Assembly: GCF_030053415.1 (NCBI RefSeq)
Contig: NZ_JASGBJ010000001.1
Coordinates: 1,450,394 to 1,514,393 of the forward strand
Reading direction: 5' to 3'
Origin: Marinobacter sp. CHS3-4
GTDB lineage: Bacteria; Pseudomonadota; Gammaproteobacteria; Pseudomonadales; Oleiphilaceae
Length of the DNA stretch: 64,000 bases
How positions within the stretch are numbered: position 1 is the first letter of the stretch; each line of letters starts with the position of its first letter. Shown in pieces: positions 54,691 through 63,235 of the stretch. The notes under the pieces were generated by a model. That model was not told the DNA's origin, searched no databases, and saw only the letters and a program-made list of their open reading frames with translations. The position numbers were made by a program, and so were the translations under genes.

Positions 54691-55866
54691 ATGCTGAACG
54701 GACCTTTTTCAAGCTGGCCCGCCTATACCGAAGAAGAGGCCGATGCCGTGCGGGATGTCCTCCTGTCCAACAGGGTGAATTACTGGACAGGCACCGAATG
54801 CCGAGAATTCGAGCGGGAATTTGCCGAATTTTCGGGCACAGACTATGCCGTCGCCGTTGCAAATGGCACCGTTGCGCTCGACCTGGCATTGAAAGGTCTT
54901 GGCATCGGCGAGGGCGACGAGGTGATCGTCACGGCCCGAACCTTTTTGGCGTCTGCTTCGTCCATTGTGAACTCAGGCGCGCGGCCGATCTTTGCGGATG
55001 TGGACAGGGATTCGCAGAACCTCTCCGCCGCCACGGTTGCCCCGCTTATTACCCCAAGAACCCGCGCTATTGTTGCCGTTCACCTGGCAGGCTGGCCGTG
55101 TGACGTGGACAGCCTCAACGAACTGGCCTGCCAGAACGGGCTTTCCATCATCGAAGACTGCGCCCAGGCACATGGCGCCGAATACAAAGGCAAACCGGTG
55201 GGCTCTTTGGGGCACGTTGCCGCCTGGTCCTTTTGTCAGGACAAAATCATGACCACCGGGGGCGAGGGCGGCATGGTTACCACCAACGACAAAGCCTTGT
55301 GGTCCCGCATGTGGTCCTATAAAGATCACGGCAAAAGCTGGTCAGCCGTTTATGAACGGGAGCATCCGCCAGGGTTCCGGTGGCTCCATGAATCGTTTGG
55401 CACCAACTGGCGCATGACGGAAATGCAGGCTGCCATCGGCCGCATTCAACTCAAGCGCATGCCCGGCTGGTCCGCACAGCGGAACAGTCATTGCGACGCA
55501 ATCTGGGATGCTGCGCGCAGCACCAAGGGCTTGAGGGTTCCTGACATACCCGCCGATATTCACCATGCAGGTTACAAGTGCTATCTGTTTGTAGAGCCAG
55601 AGCAACTGAAACCAGGCTGGAACCGTGACCGCATCCAACAAACCATCCAGGAGCACGGCGTTCCCTGCTTTTCCGGCTCCTGTTCCGAAATCTATCTGGA
55701 AAAGAACTTCCAGGATGCCGGGCTGGCCCCGTCGCATCGGTTACCGGTTGCCAAAGAGCTGGGCGAAACCAGCTTGATGTTCCTTGCTCACCCAACGCTG
55801 ACTCGTGAAGAGATTCAGTTGACTTGCGACACCTTGCGTAAAGTAATGGAAGAGGCCGCCGCGTGA
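54691..55866 (+). CDS. pglE: PglE-like UDP-4-keto sugar aminotransferase (DegT/DnrJ/EryC1/StrS)
   Basis: PLP enzyme that transfers an amino group from glutamate to C4 of UDP-4-keto-6-deoxy-GlcNAc. The 391-residue protein has GTDYAVAVANGTVALDLALK, VIVTARTFLASASSIVNSGA, IIEDCAQAHGAEYKGKPVG and the PLP lysine in AAWSFCQDKIMTTGGEGGMV. The GTNWRMTEMQAAIGRIQL segment is typical of this family. The stop overlaps the next gene's GTG by 4 bp. Placed between pglD- and pglF-like genes. Confidence 0.92.
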   Translation: MLNGPFSSWPAYTEEEADAVRDVLLSNRVNYWTGTECREFEREFAEFSGTDYAVAVANGTVALDLALKGLGIGEGDEVIVTARTFLASASSIVNSGARPIFADVDRDSQNLSAATVAPLITPRTRAIVAVHLAGWPCDVDSLNELACQNGLSIIEDCAQAHGAEYKGKPVGSLGHVAAWSFCQDKIMTTGGEGGMVTTNDKALWSRMWSYKDHGKSWSAVYEREHPPGFRWLHESFGTNWRMTEMQAAIGRIQLKRMPGWSAQRNSHCDAIWDAARSTKGLRVPDIPADIHHAGYKCYLFVEPEQLKPGWNRDRIQQTIQEHGVPCFSGSCSEIYLEKNFQDAGLAPSHRLPVAKELGETSLMFLAHPTLTREEIQLTCDTLRKVMEEAAA

Positions 55867-57770
55867 ATCTGGAACGTCTCAAGAAGAAGCTTGGCCTTCA
55901 CGCGTTTTTCTCGCTTCCCCGATTCCAGAAGCGAATCATTTCGGTGTGCTCCGATCTGGTCGGCCTCTCCGTGTCTTTCTGGGCAGCCTACGCCTTGCGT
56001 TTGGATCAACCCACCTGGTTTCCCGACGAGTCGCAGGCAGTCACGGCACTGGCATCTTTTGTCGTCACCATCCTGGTATTCATCAAACTGGGCCTTTACC
56101 GGGCCGTTATCCGATATCTGGGTGACAAAGCGCTGCTTACCATCGTTTACGGTATTGTGATTTCATCCCTGGCCGTGATTCTTTTCGGCTACCTGTTTCA
56201 GGCCTTTGTTCCCCGTTCGGTTCCCATCATCTATGGTGTGCTGGCATTTTTATTCGTTGGTGGTTCCCGGTTAAGCATACGGATGCTGGTAAGGCGGCCA
56301 TTGAAGTTGCTCAAAGAGCCCGTTGCCATTGTGGGCGTGGGTGACACCGGGCTGCAGCTGGCTTCAGCGCTGGAACAGGGCGGCCATTTCAACCCGGTGG
56401 TCTTCGTCTCGCTGGAAAAGCGGCATCATCGCTCCCTGATCAACGGGTTGCCCGTGATTGCAATCGACAACGTTGAACAGCAGCTTGCCTCTTACAAGGT
56501 TCAGCGCGTCCTACTTGCACTAGACCCAGACCCGACCATCGACAGAAAGTCGCTACTGGCTAAGCTGGAAACCGTGACCGTACCCGTTCAAACCGTACCG
56601 TCAGTTTCAGAGGTGATTGCGGGCCAGGCCAAGATCAGCGAAATACGAGACCTTGAAATCGAGGACCTGTTGGGGCGCGATCCGGTAGCGCCAGACTCGG
56701 ACTTGATCGCGAAAAGCCTTCAGGGCAAACAGGTGTTGGTCACGGGCGCAGGTGGATCCATTGGCTCCGAACTGTGTCGACAGGTCATCCGCCATCGACC
56801 CAAAACGCTGATATTGCTCGACCATTCCGAATTTGCCCTGTACGCCATCGATCAGGAACTTCAGGCCATCATCCAAAACAACTTTCTGGATGTGGAAGTG
56901 CATGCGCTGCTGGGCAGCGTCACGGATCGCCAGCGTTGCCAAACCGTCTTCAAATCCTACCAGGTTCATACGGTTTATCACGCCGCCGCCTACAAGCATG
57001 TGCCGCTGGTGGAACACAACTGCGTTGAGGGTGTGCGGAACAACGTCTTTGGCACCTACTTTATGGCCGAAGCGGCTATCCAAGCCGGGGTGGAGCGTTT
57101 CGTTCTGGTCTCCACAGACAAAGCCGTGCGACCCACCAATGTCATGGGCGCCAGCAAACGGGTGGCTGAATTGGTGCTTCAGGGCCTGGCCGAGCGAGAC
57201 CACGACACCGTCTTCTCCATGGTGCGTTTTGGCAACGTGTTGGGCTCTTCCGGATCCGTCGTGCCTCTGTTTCGGCGCCAAATTCGGGAGGGCGGGCCGG
57301 TCACCGTCACCCATCCCGATGTTATCCGCTATTTCATGACCATTTCCGAGGCCAGCCAGCTGGTGCTTCAGGCCGGCAACATGGGGCAGGGCGGCGAAGT
57401 CTTCGTTCTGGACATGGGTGAGCCCGTTAATATTGCCAGCCTGGCCCGAAAAATGATTCACCTGATGGGCCTGCAGGAAAAAAGCGCCCAGCATCCGGAA
57501 GGCGACGTGGAAGTGCGTTATACCGGATTGCGCCCGGGGGAAAAGCTTTACGAGGAACTGCTGATCGGCGATAACCCGATCGGCACAACCCACCCAAGGA
57601 TCATGATGGCCAGGGAGCGTTCGCTGCATTGGCAAGGCGTTGAAAAGCTTATTGAGGAACTTGAGGCTGCCTGCAGGGCACAGGATATTCCACAGCTATT
57701 GCGGGTTCTTCAAAACGCACCCACGGACTTTATCCAGCGTCAGCCAGAACCAGGGCTGGCCTTGCAATAG
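55863..57770 (+). CDS. pglF: PglF/WbpM-like membrane UDP-GlcNAc 4,6-dehydratase
   Basis: A 635-residue CapD/WbpM-type dehydratase that starts bacillosamine synthesis from UDP-GlcNAc. About four N-terminal membrane helices (LVGLSVSFWAAYALRL, LASFVVTILVFIKLGLYRAV, VYGIVISSLAVILFGYLFQA, IIYGVLAFLFVGGSRLSIRM) are followed by a cytoplasmic domain with a first Rossmann-like part and the catalytic SDR part: VLVTGAGGSIGSELCRQVIR, VYHAAAYKHVPLVEHNCVEG, STDKAVRPTNVMGASKR (the Ser/Thr-Asp-Lys type of the WbpM group). A GTG start at 55863 overlaps the pglE-like stop. Confidence 0.93.
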   Translation: MNLERLKKKLGLHAFFSLPRFQKRIISVCSDLVGLSVSFWAAYALRLDQPTWFPDESQAVTALASFVVTILVFIKLGLYRAVIRYLGDKALLTIVYGIVISSLAVILFGYLFQAFVPRSVPIIYGVLAFLFVGGSRLSIRMLVRRPLKLLKEPVAIVGVGDTGLQLASALEQGGHFNPVVFVSLEKRHHRSLINGLPVIAIDNVEQQLASYKVQRVLLALDPDPTIDRKSLLAKLETVTVPVQTVPSVSEVIAGQAKISEIRDLEIEDLLGRDPVAPDSDLIAKSLQGKQVLVTGAGGSIGSELCRQVIRHRPKTLILLDHSEFALYAIDQELQAIIQNNFLDVEVHALLGSVTDRQRCQTVFKSYQVHTVYHAAAYKHVPLVEHNCVEGVRNNVFGTYFMAEAAIQAGVERFVLVSTDKAVRPTNVMGASKRVAELVLQGLAERDHDTVFSMVRFGNVLGSSGSVVPLFRRQIREGGPVTVTHPDVIRYFMTISEASQLVLQAGNMGQGGEVFVLDMGEPVNIASLARKMIHLMGLQEKSAQHPEGDVEVRYTGLRPGEKLYEELLIGDNPIGTTHPRIMMARERSLHWQGVEKLIEELEAACRAQDIPQLLRVLQNAPTDFIQRQPEPGLALQ

Positions 57771-57979
57771 TTCGTCTCGTTTCTATTTAACAAGGTTTAA
57801 CCGGGGCAAGGCCGGTGCGCCAGATTCGGTGAGGTTTGTAATTTGCTTGTAACGCCATTTCCCGTAAACTTCGTCACAAATCTGACATACACCATTCACA
57901 ACCTGACAGGGACAGAGTCGGTGTGCGAACGCCTGCCGTTTATCCCCCTCTTACGCCCTGCGAAAGACAACTCAATTCT

Positions 57980-59473
57980 ATGACCTCAAAACACTTGGCC
58001 CTGGTCGGTGGGGCGGTAGCGTGCCTGGCCGCAGTATTTGGTGCCTCGATTGCCCAGGCTTCCCCCTGGCTGGAACCCGGAGACAACCAGGCCCGCTTTG
58101 CCCTTCAGAAACTGGCAGACAGGGGCCACCTTGACCGTACCGTCTCTACCTGGCCGGTCATGATGGGGTCTGTAAAAGGCGCCCTGAACGGGAATTCCAT
58201 TGCCAGTGATGCGCCCGCCGTCGGCAGTGCCAGGGCCTACCTGAATTTTGAGATGGACCGGCAAGGGTCACCCGGCTGGCGTGCAGAATACGAACTTGCG
58301 GCCGTTTCCGAACCCACCTTCGTGCGTGACTTTCAGGCAGCGCCCAGAGAAAACGGCGTTACCAGCTTGAATCTGCAATGGCAGGGCGAGGCCCTGGCTT
58401 TGGGCCTGAAACCCACCTTCGCCGCCAACCCGGAAGACGACCAATCCTACCGCCTGGACGGATCCTACATCGCCGGAACCGCTGGCAATTGGGTGGTCGG
58501 CGCTGGAGCCATCGACCGCTGGTGGGGGCCGGGCTGGCAAAGCAGCCTGATTCTGTCCAACAACGCCAGGCCCCTTCCCGCTGTCTGGATTAACCGCAAA
58601 GACGCCACCGCGCCGGAAAGCGATTGGCTGGAATGGGTTGGCCCATGGGATTTCACGGTGTTCGCTGGTCAGCTGATAGACGATCGCGTTATTCCAAGGG
58701 CAAAACTGATCGGTATGCGCCTGACTCTGCGGCCCATTGAAGGCCTGGATATAGGCTTCTCGCGCGCCATTATGCTGGGCGGTCAGGGGCGTTCGGAAGG
58801 GGTTTCTACGTTATGGAAGGCGTTCATTGGAGATGACAATGACACCGAGTCCGAGCAGCCGGGCAACCAACTGGGCAGCATCGATATACGTTATGGTTTC
58901 GGGCTGGGTGAGCAATCTCTTGGCTTTTACACTCAAATCATGGGCGAAGACGAAGCAGGTTACGCCCCCGCCAAGAAATCCTGGCTGCTGGGCGTGGACG
59001 CCACCAGCCAACTGATGGACAGCGACCAGCAGTGGTTCTTCGAGTTCAGCAACACCCTGGCCGACGACATTCTGGGGGATGTGAGCACCAACGTAGCCTA
59101 CGAACACAGCCAATACAGAACCGGTTACCGTTACAACGGTCGCAACATGGCGTCCACCTTTGAAGGCGACGCAGAATCTTTTACCGTTGGTGTCTTTAAT
59201 TTCTTTCCTGAAGGACAAAATCTGTCGGCCGCTGTCAGCTATATGGACCTGAACATAGACGGCACAAATAACACGGTAATCACCGCCGACGACGTTTTTT
59301 ACAACATCCCGAGCGACAATCAACAGGTTGCCTTGTTGTCTTTGGGGTACGGAACACAGTTCCTGAACGGCTGGCTGGACCTGACTGCCCAGGCAACCGA
59401 TAAAAAGATAAAATTCCTGAGCGGCGAGAAGGACCAGTGGTCTGTCGGCGCCGCCTGGCGCTATCGTTTCTAA
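57980..59473 (+). CDS. wzi: Wzi-like capsule assembly protein
   Basis: A 497-residue outer-membrane protein of the Wzi family, which in E. coli organises exported capsule at the surface. It has a signal peptide (HLALVGGAVACLAAVFGASI, cleaved about after AQA), the start WLEPGDNQARFALQKLADRG, then WVVGAGAIDRWWGPGWQSSL, typical of Wzi barrels, and the final strand QWSVGAAWRYRF with C-terminal Phe. The open frame extends to 57923, but the ATG at 57980 puts the signal peptide first. A perfect ops-type element lies in codons 11-15. It heads a wzi-wza-wzz-wzx transcription unit. Confidence 0.87.
   Translation: MTSKHLALVGGAVACLAAVFGASIAQASPWLEPGDNQARFALQKLADRGHLDRTVSTWPVMMGSVKGALNGNSIASDAPAVGSARAYLNFEMDRQGSPGWRAEYELAAVSEPTFVRDFQAAPRENGVTSLNLQWQGEALALGLKPTFAANPEDDQSYRLDGSYIAGTAGNWVVGAGAIDRWWGPGWQSSLILSNNARPLPAVWINRKDATAPESDWLEWVGPWDFTVFAGQLIDDRVIPRAKLIGMRLTLRPIEGLDIGFSRAIMLGGQGRSEGVSTLWKAFIGDDNDTESEQPGNQLGSIDIRYGFGLGEQSLGFYTQIMGEDEAGYAPAKKSWLLGVDATSQLMDSDQQWFFEFSNTLADDILGDVSTNVAYEHSQYRTGYRYNGRNMASTFEGDAESFTVGVFNFFPEGQNLSAAVSYMDLNIDGTNNTVITADDVFYNIPSDNQQVALLSLGYGTQFLNGWLDLTAQATDKKIKFLSGEKDQWSVGAAWRYRF
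58010..58023 (+). promoter_or_regulatory. ops/JUMPstart-type RfaH recruitment site inside wzi
   Basis: ggggcggtagcgtg at 58010-58023 equals the last 14 bases of the E. coli JUMPstart element, including the whole ops core ggcggtagcgtg. It lies in codons 11-15 of wzi, within the signal peptide, about 30 nt after the start codon. ops normally lies in an untranslated leader. No clear second JUMPstart half was found upstream. Sequence identity is seen; RfaH binding is inferred. Confidence 0.72.
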
Positions 59474-59488
59474 AACCGGATTGACCAA

Positions 59489-61984
59489 GTGAAACTTAAC
59501 AAGCAGCTTTTAATAGCACTGACGTTCGTATGGCCCGCAAGCGTGGCGGCGCAATCCATTAGCCCTTCCCAAATCGAGCAATTCAAGAACATGCCCAGGG
59601 CCCAGCAGGAAGCCCTGGCCAGCCAATACGGCGTAGACCTGGATACCATTGCCGGGTCAACAGGTTCGCAGAATCAGCGGCCTCAAAGTGTGGATGTGAT
59701 CGATCCAATCAGGAACGAAGCAGAACAGCAGAAAAAAGCGCGGGAAGAAGCAGCAAAAGAACAAGAGTTGGCAAGGAAGAACGACGGGCTGAGGCCCTTC
59801 GGCTATGACTTGTTCGCCGGCAGCCCGACCACCTTCGCCCCCGTCACCGAAATTCCCATTCCCAACAATTACACCCTTGGACCAGGGGACGTGTTGCGGG
59901 TTCAGCTCTGGGGCAAGGAAAATCAGCAGCTGGAGCTGCCCATTTCACGGGATGGCACCATCAGTTTCCCTCAGTCCGGCCCACAAACCGTCGCCGGGCT
60001 GAGCTTTGACGAAGCGCGGCAACAGATCAAAAAGCGCGTGTCCGAGCAATACATTGGTGTGCAGGCCAGCGTCACCCTTGGCGAGTTGCGCAGTATGCGG
60101 GTATTCGTCCTGGGTGAAGCGAGAAACGCCGGTTCCTACACCGTCAGCTCTCTCTCTACCATCACCAACGCCCTGTATGTTTCGGGTGGTATCCAGCCCA
60201 ACGGTTCTTTGCGCCGTATCCAGCACAAGCGCGACGGCGAACTGGTCGGCGAACTGGATCTTTATGACCTGCTGTTGGCCGGCGACACATCGAACGACAG
60301 CCGCCTGCAACCTGGCGACGTCATTTTCATCCCCGCGGTTGGTGACCGGGTAGGCATTGACGGCGAAGTCTACCGGCCTGCCCTCTACGAACTGAAGGGC
60401 AAAACCAATCTACAAGAGTTGGTAAAGCTCGCCGGTGGATTGACGCCGCAGGCCTATCCCCAGCTTGTCAGAATCGAGCGCAATAATGACGACTTCCTGC
60501 GGATTATTGCCGAAGCCAATCTGACCATCCCGAAAGGCCGGAATGCCGCCGTGAAACCGGGCGACAGAATTGAAGTGGCCTCCATCTCAGACATTACCGG
60601 GCAATACGTGGAAGTGAAGGGCGCCGCGACACGTACGGGCAAGTTTGCGTGGGTGCCGGGTATGCGCGTGAGCTCGGTGATTAAAAACCTCGACACCGAT
60701 CTAGTGCCGGCGGCGGACGAACGCTATGCAGCCATCGTCCGCACGGATCGGGAAACTGATCAGGTGAGTGTTCTGAACGTAAGGCTGAGCGAGGCCGTTC
60801 GAAACTCAGGCGGGCCGCAGGACCTATTGCTGCAGGAAGAAGATCAACTCCTGATTTTTTCAGACGCGGGTAAAGTCGAAGGCGGAGAAGAGGGGCGGAA
60901 TTTCACCCGTGAGGCGTTGTTCGAACCAGTTCTGCAACGCTTGAAGGCGCAGGCAAGGCCGGGCGCACCCCAGCAAACGATCCAGATTACGGGGCCTGTG
61001 CGATACCCCGGCGAATACCCGCTTCCTGCGTCCAAGAGAGTAGCCGACGCGATCTATGTCGCCGGTGGCTTGAAAGACTCAGCATCCCTCTACACGGCCG
61101 AATTAGCCCGCTTTGGCGTAGATGAAACCGGCAATGGACAAACCAGTATCCTGGATCTGGACCTTCAAGACGTAATGAAAGGCCAAGCCTCTGTTGCATT
61201 GCAAAGCCGTGACAGGCTGTTGATCAAATCCATTCCGGAGTTTGCCAAAACAAAGACCATTCAACTGGAAGGCGAGGTCCGCTATCCCGGCGAATACACC
61301 ATTCGCGATGGCGAGACTCTAGCTGAAGTTCTTCAGCGTGCTGGCGGATTGACCACCAATGCTTTTCCTGAGGGCGCAGTCTTCACACGCGAAAAACTGA
61401 GGCGGCTTGAGGCCCAGCGGCTGCAGGAAGCCGAGGAGCGACTTCAGGGCGACCTGTTAGGTGTTCAGCTTGAAGGCGATGACCTGGGAGGGAAGAGCGC
61501 CGAGCGAACCGACCAGGTAAAAGATTTGCTGGAGGACGTGCAGGATGCCCGCCCGGTTGGCCGAATGGTTATTGACCTGGCCGCCGTTGTCTCTGATGAG
61601 GAATACCAGCCTATTAGCCTACAGGATGGTGACTCGCTGACCATTCCGGGCATCCCCCAATCGGTGAGCGTGTTTGGCGAAGTGCAGTTCCCAACCAGCC
61701 ATCTACATACAGAAGGGCTCACCGTTGACGACTATCTCAACCGCAGTGGCGGCCCAACACGACAGGCTGACGAAAGCAGGGTCTATGTGGTGAGAGCGGA
61801 TGGTTCTGTGATGTTGCCGGAGGAAAGTCGTTGGTTTGGTGGTCGAAGCCAGCAGTTGGCGCCTGGTGACACGATCATCGTGCCTATTGATGTGGACAGG
61901 CTGAATCAGTTGGAGCTTTGGACCAACGTAAGCCAGATCGTTTATCAGATTGCTTTGGGGGCTGCGGCCGTGGGGAATCTGTGA
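59489..61984 (+). CDS. Wza-like polysaccharide export protein with multiple SLBB domains
   Basis: An 831-residue exported protein, about twice the length of E. coli Wza (379). A signal peptide (KQLLIALTFVWPASVAA) leads to SPSQIEQFKNMPRAQQEALA, a coiled-coil-like charged stretch, the Poly_export domain (NNYTLGPGDVLRVQLWGKEN) and then about six SLBB units, e.g. VLGEARNAGSYTVSSLSTIT, IQITGPVRYPGEYPLPASKR, IQLEGEVRYPGEYTIRDGET and VSVFGEVQFPTSHLHTEGL. The C-terminus ends in a hydrophobic helix (LWTNVSQIVYQIALGAAAVG) as in Wza. There is no lipobox, so it may insert in the outer membrane without a lipid anchor. GTG start at 59489; 1-bp overlap with wzz. Confidence 0.88.
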   Translation: MKLNKQLLIALTFVWPASVAAQSISPSQIEQFKNMPRAQQEALASQYGVDLDTIAGSTGSQNQRPQSVDVIDPIRNEAEQQKKAREEAAKEQELARKNDGLRPFGYDLFAGSPTTFAPVTEIPIPNNYTLGPGDVLRVQLWGKENQQLELPISRDGTISFPQSGPQTVAGLSFDEARQQIKKRVSEQYIGVQASVTLGELRSMRVFVLGEARNAGSYTVSSLSTITNALYVSGGIQPNGSLRRIQHKRDGELVGELDLYDLLLAGDTSNDSRLQPGDVIFIPAVGDRVGIDGEVYRPALYELKGKTNLQELVKLAGGLTPQAYPQLVRIERNNDDFLRIIAEANLTIPKGRNAAVKPGDRIEVASISDITGQYVEVKGAATRTGKFAWVPGMRVSSVIKNLDTDLVPAADERYAAIVRTDRETDQVSVLNVRLSEAVRNSGGPQDLLLQEEDQLLIFSDAGKVEGGEEGRNFTREALFEPVLQRLKAQARPGAPQQTIQITGPVRYPGEYPLPASKRVADAIYVAGGLKDSASLYTAELARFGVDETGNGQTSILDLDLQDVMKGQASVALQSRDRLLIKSIPEFAKTKTIQLEGEVRYPGEYTIRDGETLAEVLQRAGGLTTNAFPEGAVFTREKLRRLEAQRLQEAEERLQGDLLGVQLEGDDLGGKSAERTDQVKDLLEDVQDARPVGRMVIDLAAVVSDEEYQPISLQDGDSLTIPGIPQSVSVFGEVQFPTSHLHTEGLTVDDYLNRSGGPTRQADESRVYVVRADGSVMLPEESRWFGGRSQQLAPGDTIIVPIDVDRLNQLELWTNVSQIVYQIALGAAAVGNL

Positions 61985-62943
61985 TGAGCCAAGTATATGA
62001 TTCCAAACCTAATCCGAACGAGATAGTAAACCTTCGTGAGCTTTTCGCAACTCTTTGGCGCGGAAAGTGGATTATCATTGCTACCACATTCACCTTTGCT
62101 GTAGGCGGTGTTTTTTATGCGCTCAGCAAACCAGACGTATACCAAGCCAGTGTGTTGTTGGCACCTACACAGGACGAAGGAAGGCGAAATATCGGCGGGC
62201 AGCTCGGAGGTTTGGCGAGCTTGGCGGGTATTAATATTGGCAACGCCGGAGCGAACCAAACAGTAATGGCTAAAGAAGTGCTCCTGTCACGCTCTTTCCT
62301 GACAAACTATATTCATCGTCATGAACTTATGGTTCCCCTGATGGCTACAGAAGCTTGGGATTCGGAAAGTGGAAAATGGGTCATAAACAGAGAGGTCTAT
62401 AATCCCGACACCGAAGAATGGATGATGAACCACGAAGGTGAAAGCCTAAAACCCAACGACTGGGACTTAGTAAAAGCCCTCAAAGTAAAGCTTAGCGTAT
62501 CGGAAAGCAAAGACACCGGCATGGTCAGTCTAAGCGTTAAAAGTCAGGCACCTCCAGTGGCAAAGCAGTGGGCAGAGTGGCTCGTAAAAGATATCAACGA
62601 ACATATGCGCAAGCAGGATGTATTAAAGTCCGAGGCCCGTATCGATTACCTGAAAGCGAAGTTAAGTGAAACCAACATTGCCGATATGAGGAAAGTTTTC
62701 TATCAGTTAATAGAGAACGAAACCCGCACTGTGATGCTTGCTAGCGCTCAACAAGAATACGTATTTGAAACCGTCGATCCCGCAGTTGTACCACGAGAAA
62801 AAAGCGGACCTAAAAGAACGCTGATAGCAATTATAGTTACAATATTGGGCGCAATCATTGGCATCCTCATTGTGCTAATCGTGACTTTTGTCGTTTATCC
62901 AAAAACCTCTAATGGAAAAGTTTATTACGAGGATGTGAATTGA
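61984..62943 (+). CDS. wzz: Wzz-type polysaccharide chain-length determinant
   Basis: A 319-residue inner-membrane co-polymerase with two membrane helices: N-terminal (WIIIATTFTFAVGGVFYALS, about residues 31-50) and C-terminal (TLIAIIVTILGAIIGILIVL), separated by a large periplasmic part containing SVLLAPTQDEGRRNIGGQLG and a coiled-coil region. Before the second helix is PAVVPREKSGPKRTL, the proline-rich Wzz motif. There is no kinase domain, so it is Wzz rather than Wzc. The ATG at 61984 overlaps the exporter stop (tgatg). Confidence 0.87.
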   Translation: MSQVYDSKPNPNEIVNLRELFATLWRGKWIIIATTFTFAVGGVFYALSKPDVYQASVLLAPTQDEGRRNIGGQLGGLASLAGINIGNAGANQTVMAKEVLLSRSFLTNYIHRHELMVPLMATEAWDSESGKWVINREVYNPDTEEWMMNHEGESLKPNDWDLVKALKVKLSVSESKDTGMVSLSVKSQAPPVAKQWAEWLVKDINEHMRKQDVLKSEARIDYLKAKLSETNIADMRKVFYQLIENETRTVMLASAQQEYVFETVDPAVVPREKSGPKRTLIAIIVTILGAIIGILIVLIVTFVVYPKTSNGKVYYEDVN

Positions 62944-63235
62944 ATTCAGAGCCACGTAAATAGTAATAGAGTAGCAGAAAAATTTGGATGCGTTCCCATT
63001 TTAGCTAGAAACGACCAACAATCAATAGATTTTAATCGCAACAACCAAGACCATTTACGCAAATCAACCAACAAGGGACTGCGCTGTAACACATCTGCTA
63101 TGAGTGACCGATGCCTCAGAATATGGAAAAATTTTGAGTTTGTTCGGAAAGCATGAATGATGGCAAAACGAATGTTATCGTCGGCGTTATTTTTAAAATC
63201 AACAAATCAAAAAACCAACAAAATCACGGGTTGAA
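62944..63235. other. AT-rich intergenic stretch between wzz and the flippase gene
   Basis: About 292 bp with no convincing gene, markedly richer in A and T than the genes before it. A 28-codon frame at 63153-63239 (MNDGKTNVIVGVIFKINKSK) runs into the flippase GTG at 63236 with a 4-bp overlap, like a coupling leader, but there is no independent support. No hairpin or clear promoter was found. It may be a scar of recombination at the module border. Confidence 0.4.

Noticed and set aside
56607..57635. 342-residue open frame antisense to the PglF-like gene
   Set aside because: A shadow of the conserved dehydratase domain; no signal, motif or ribosome-binding site of its own.
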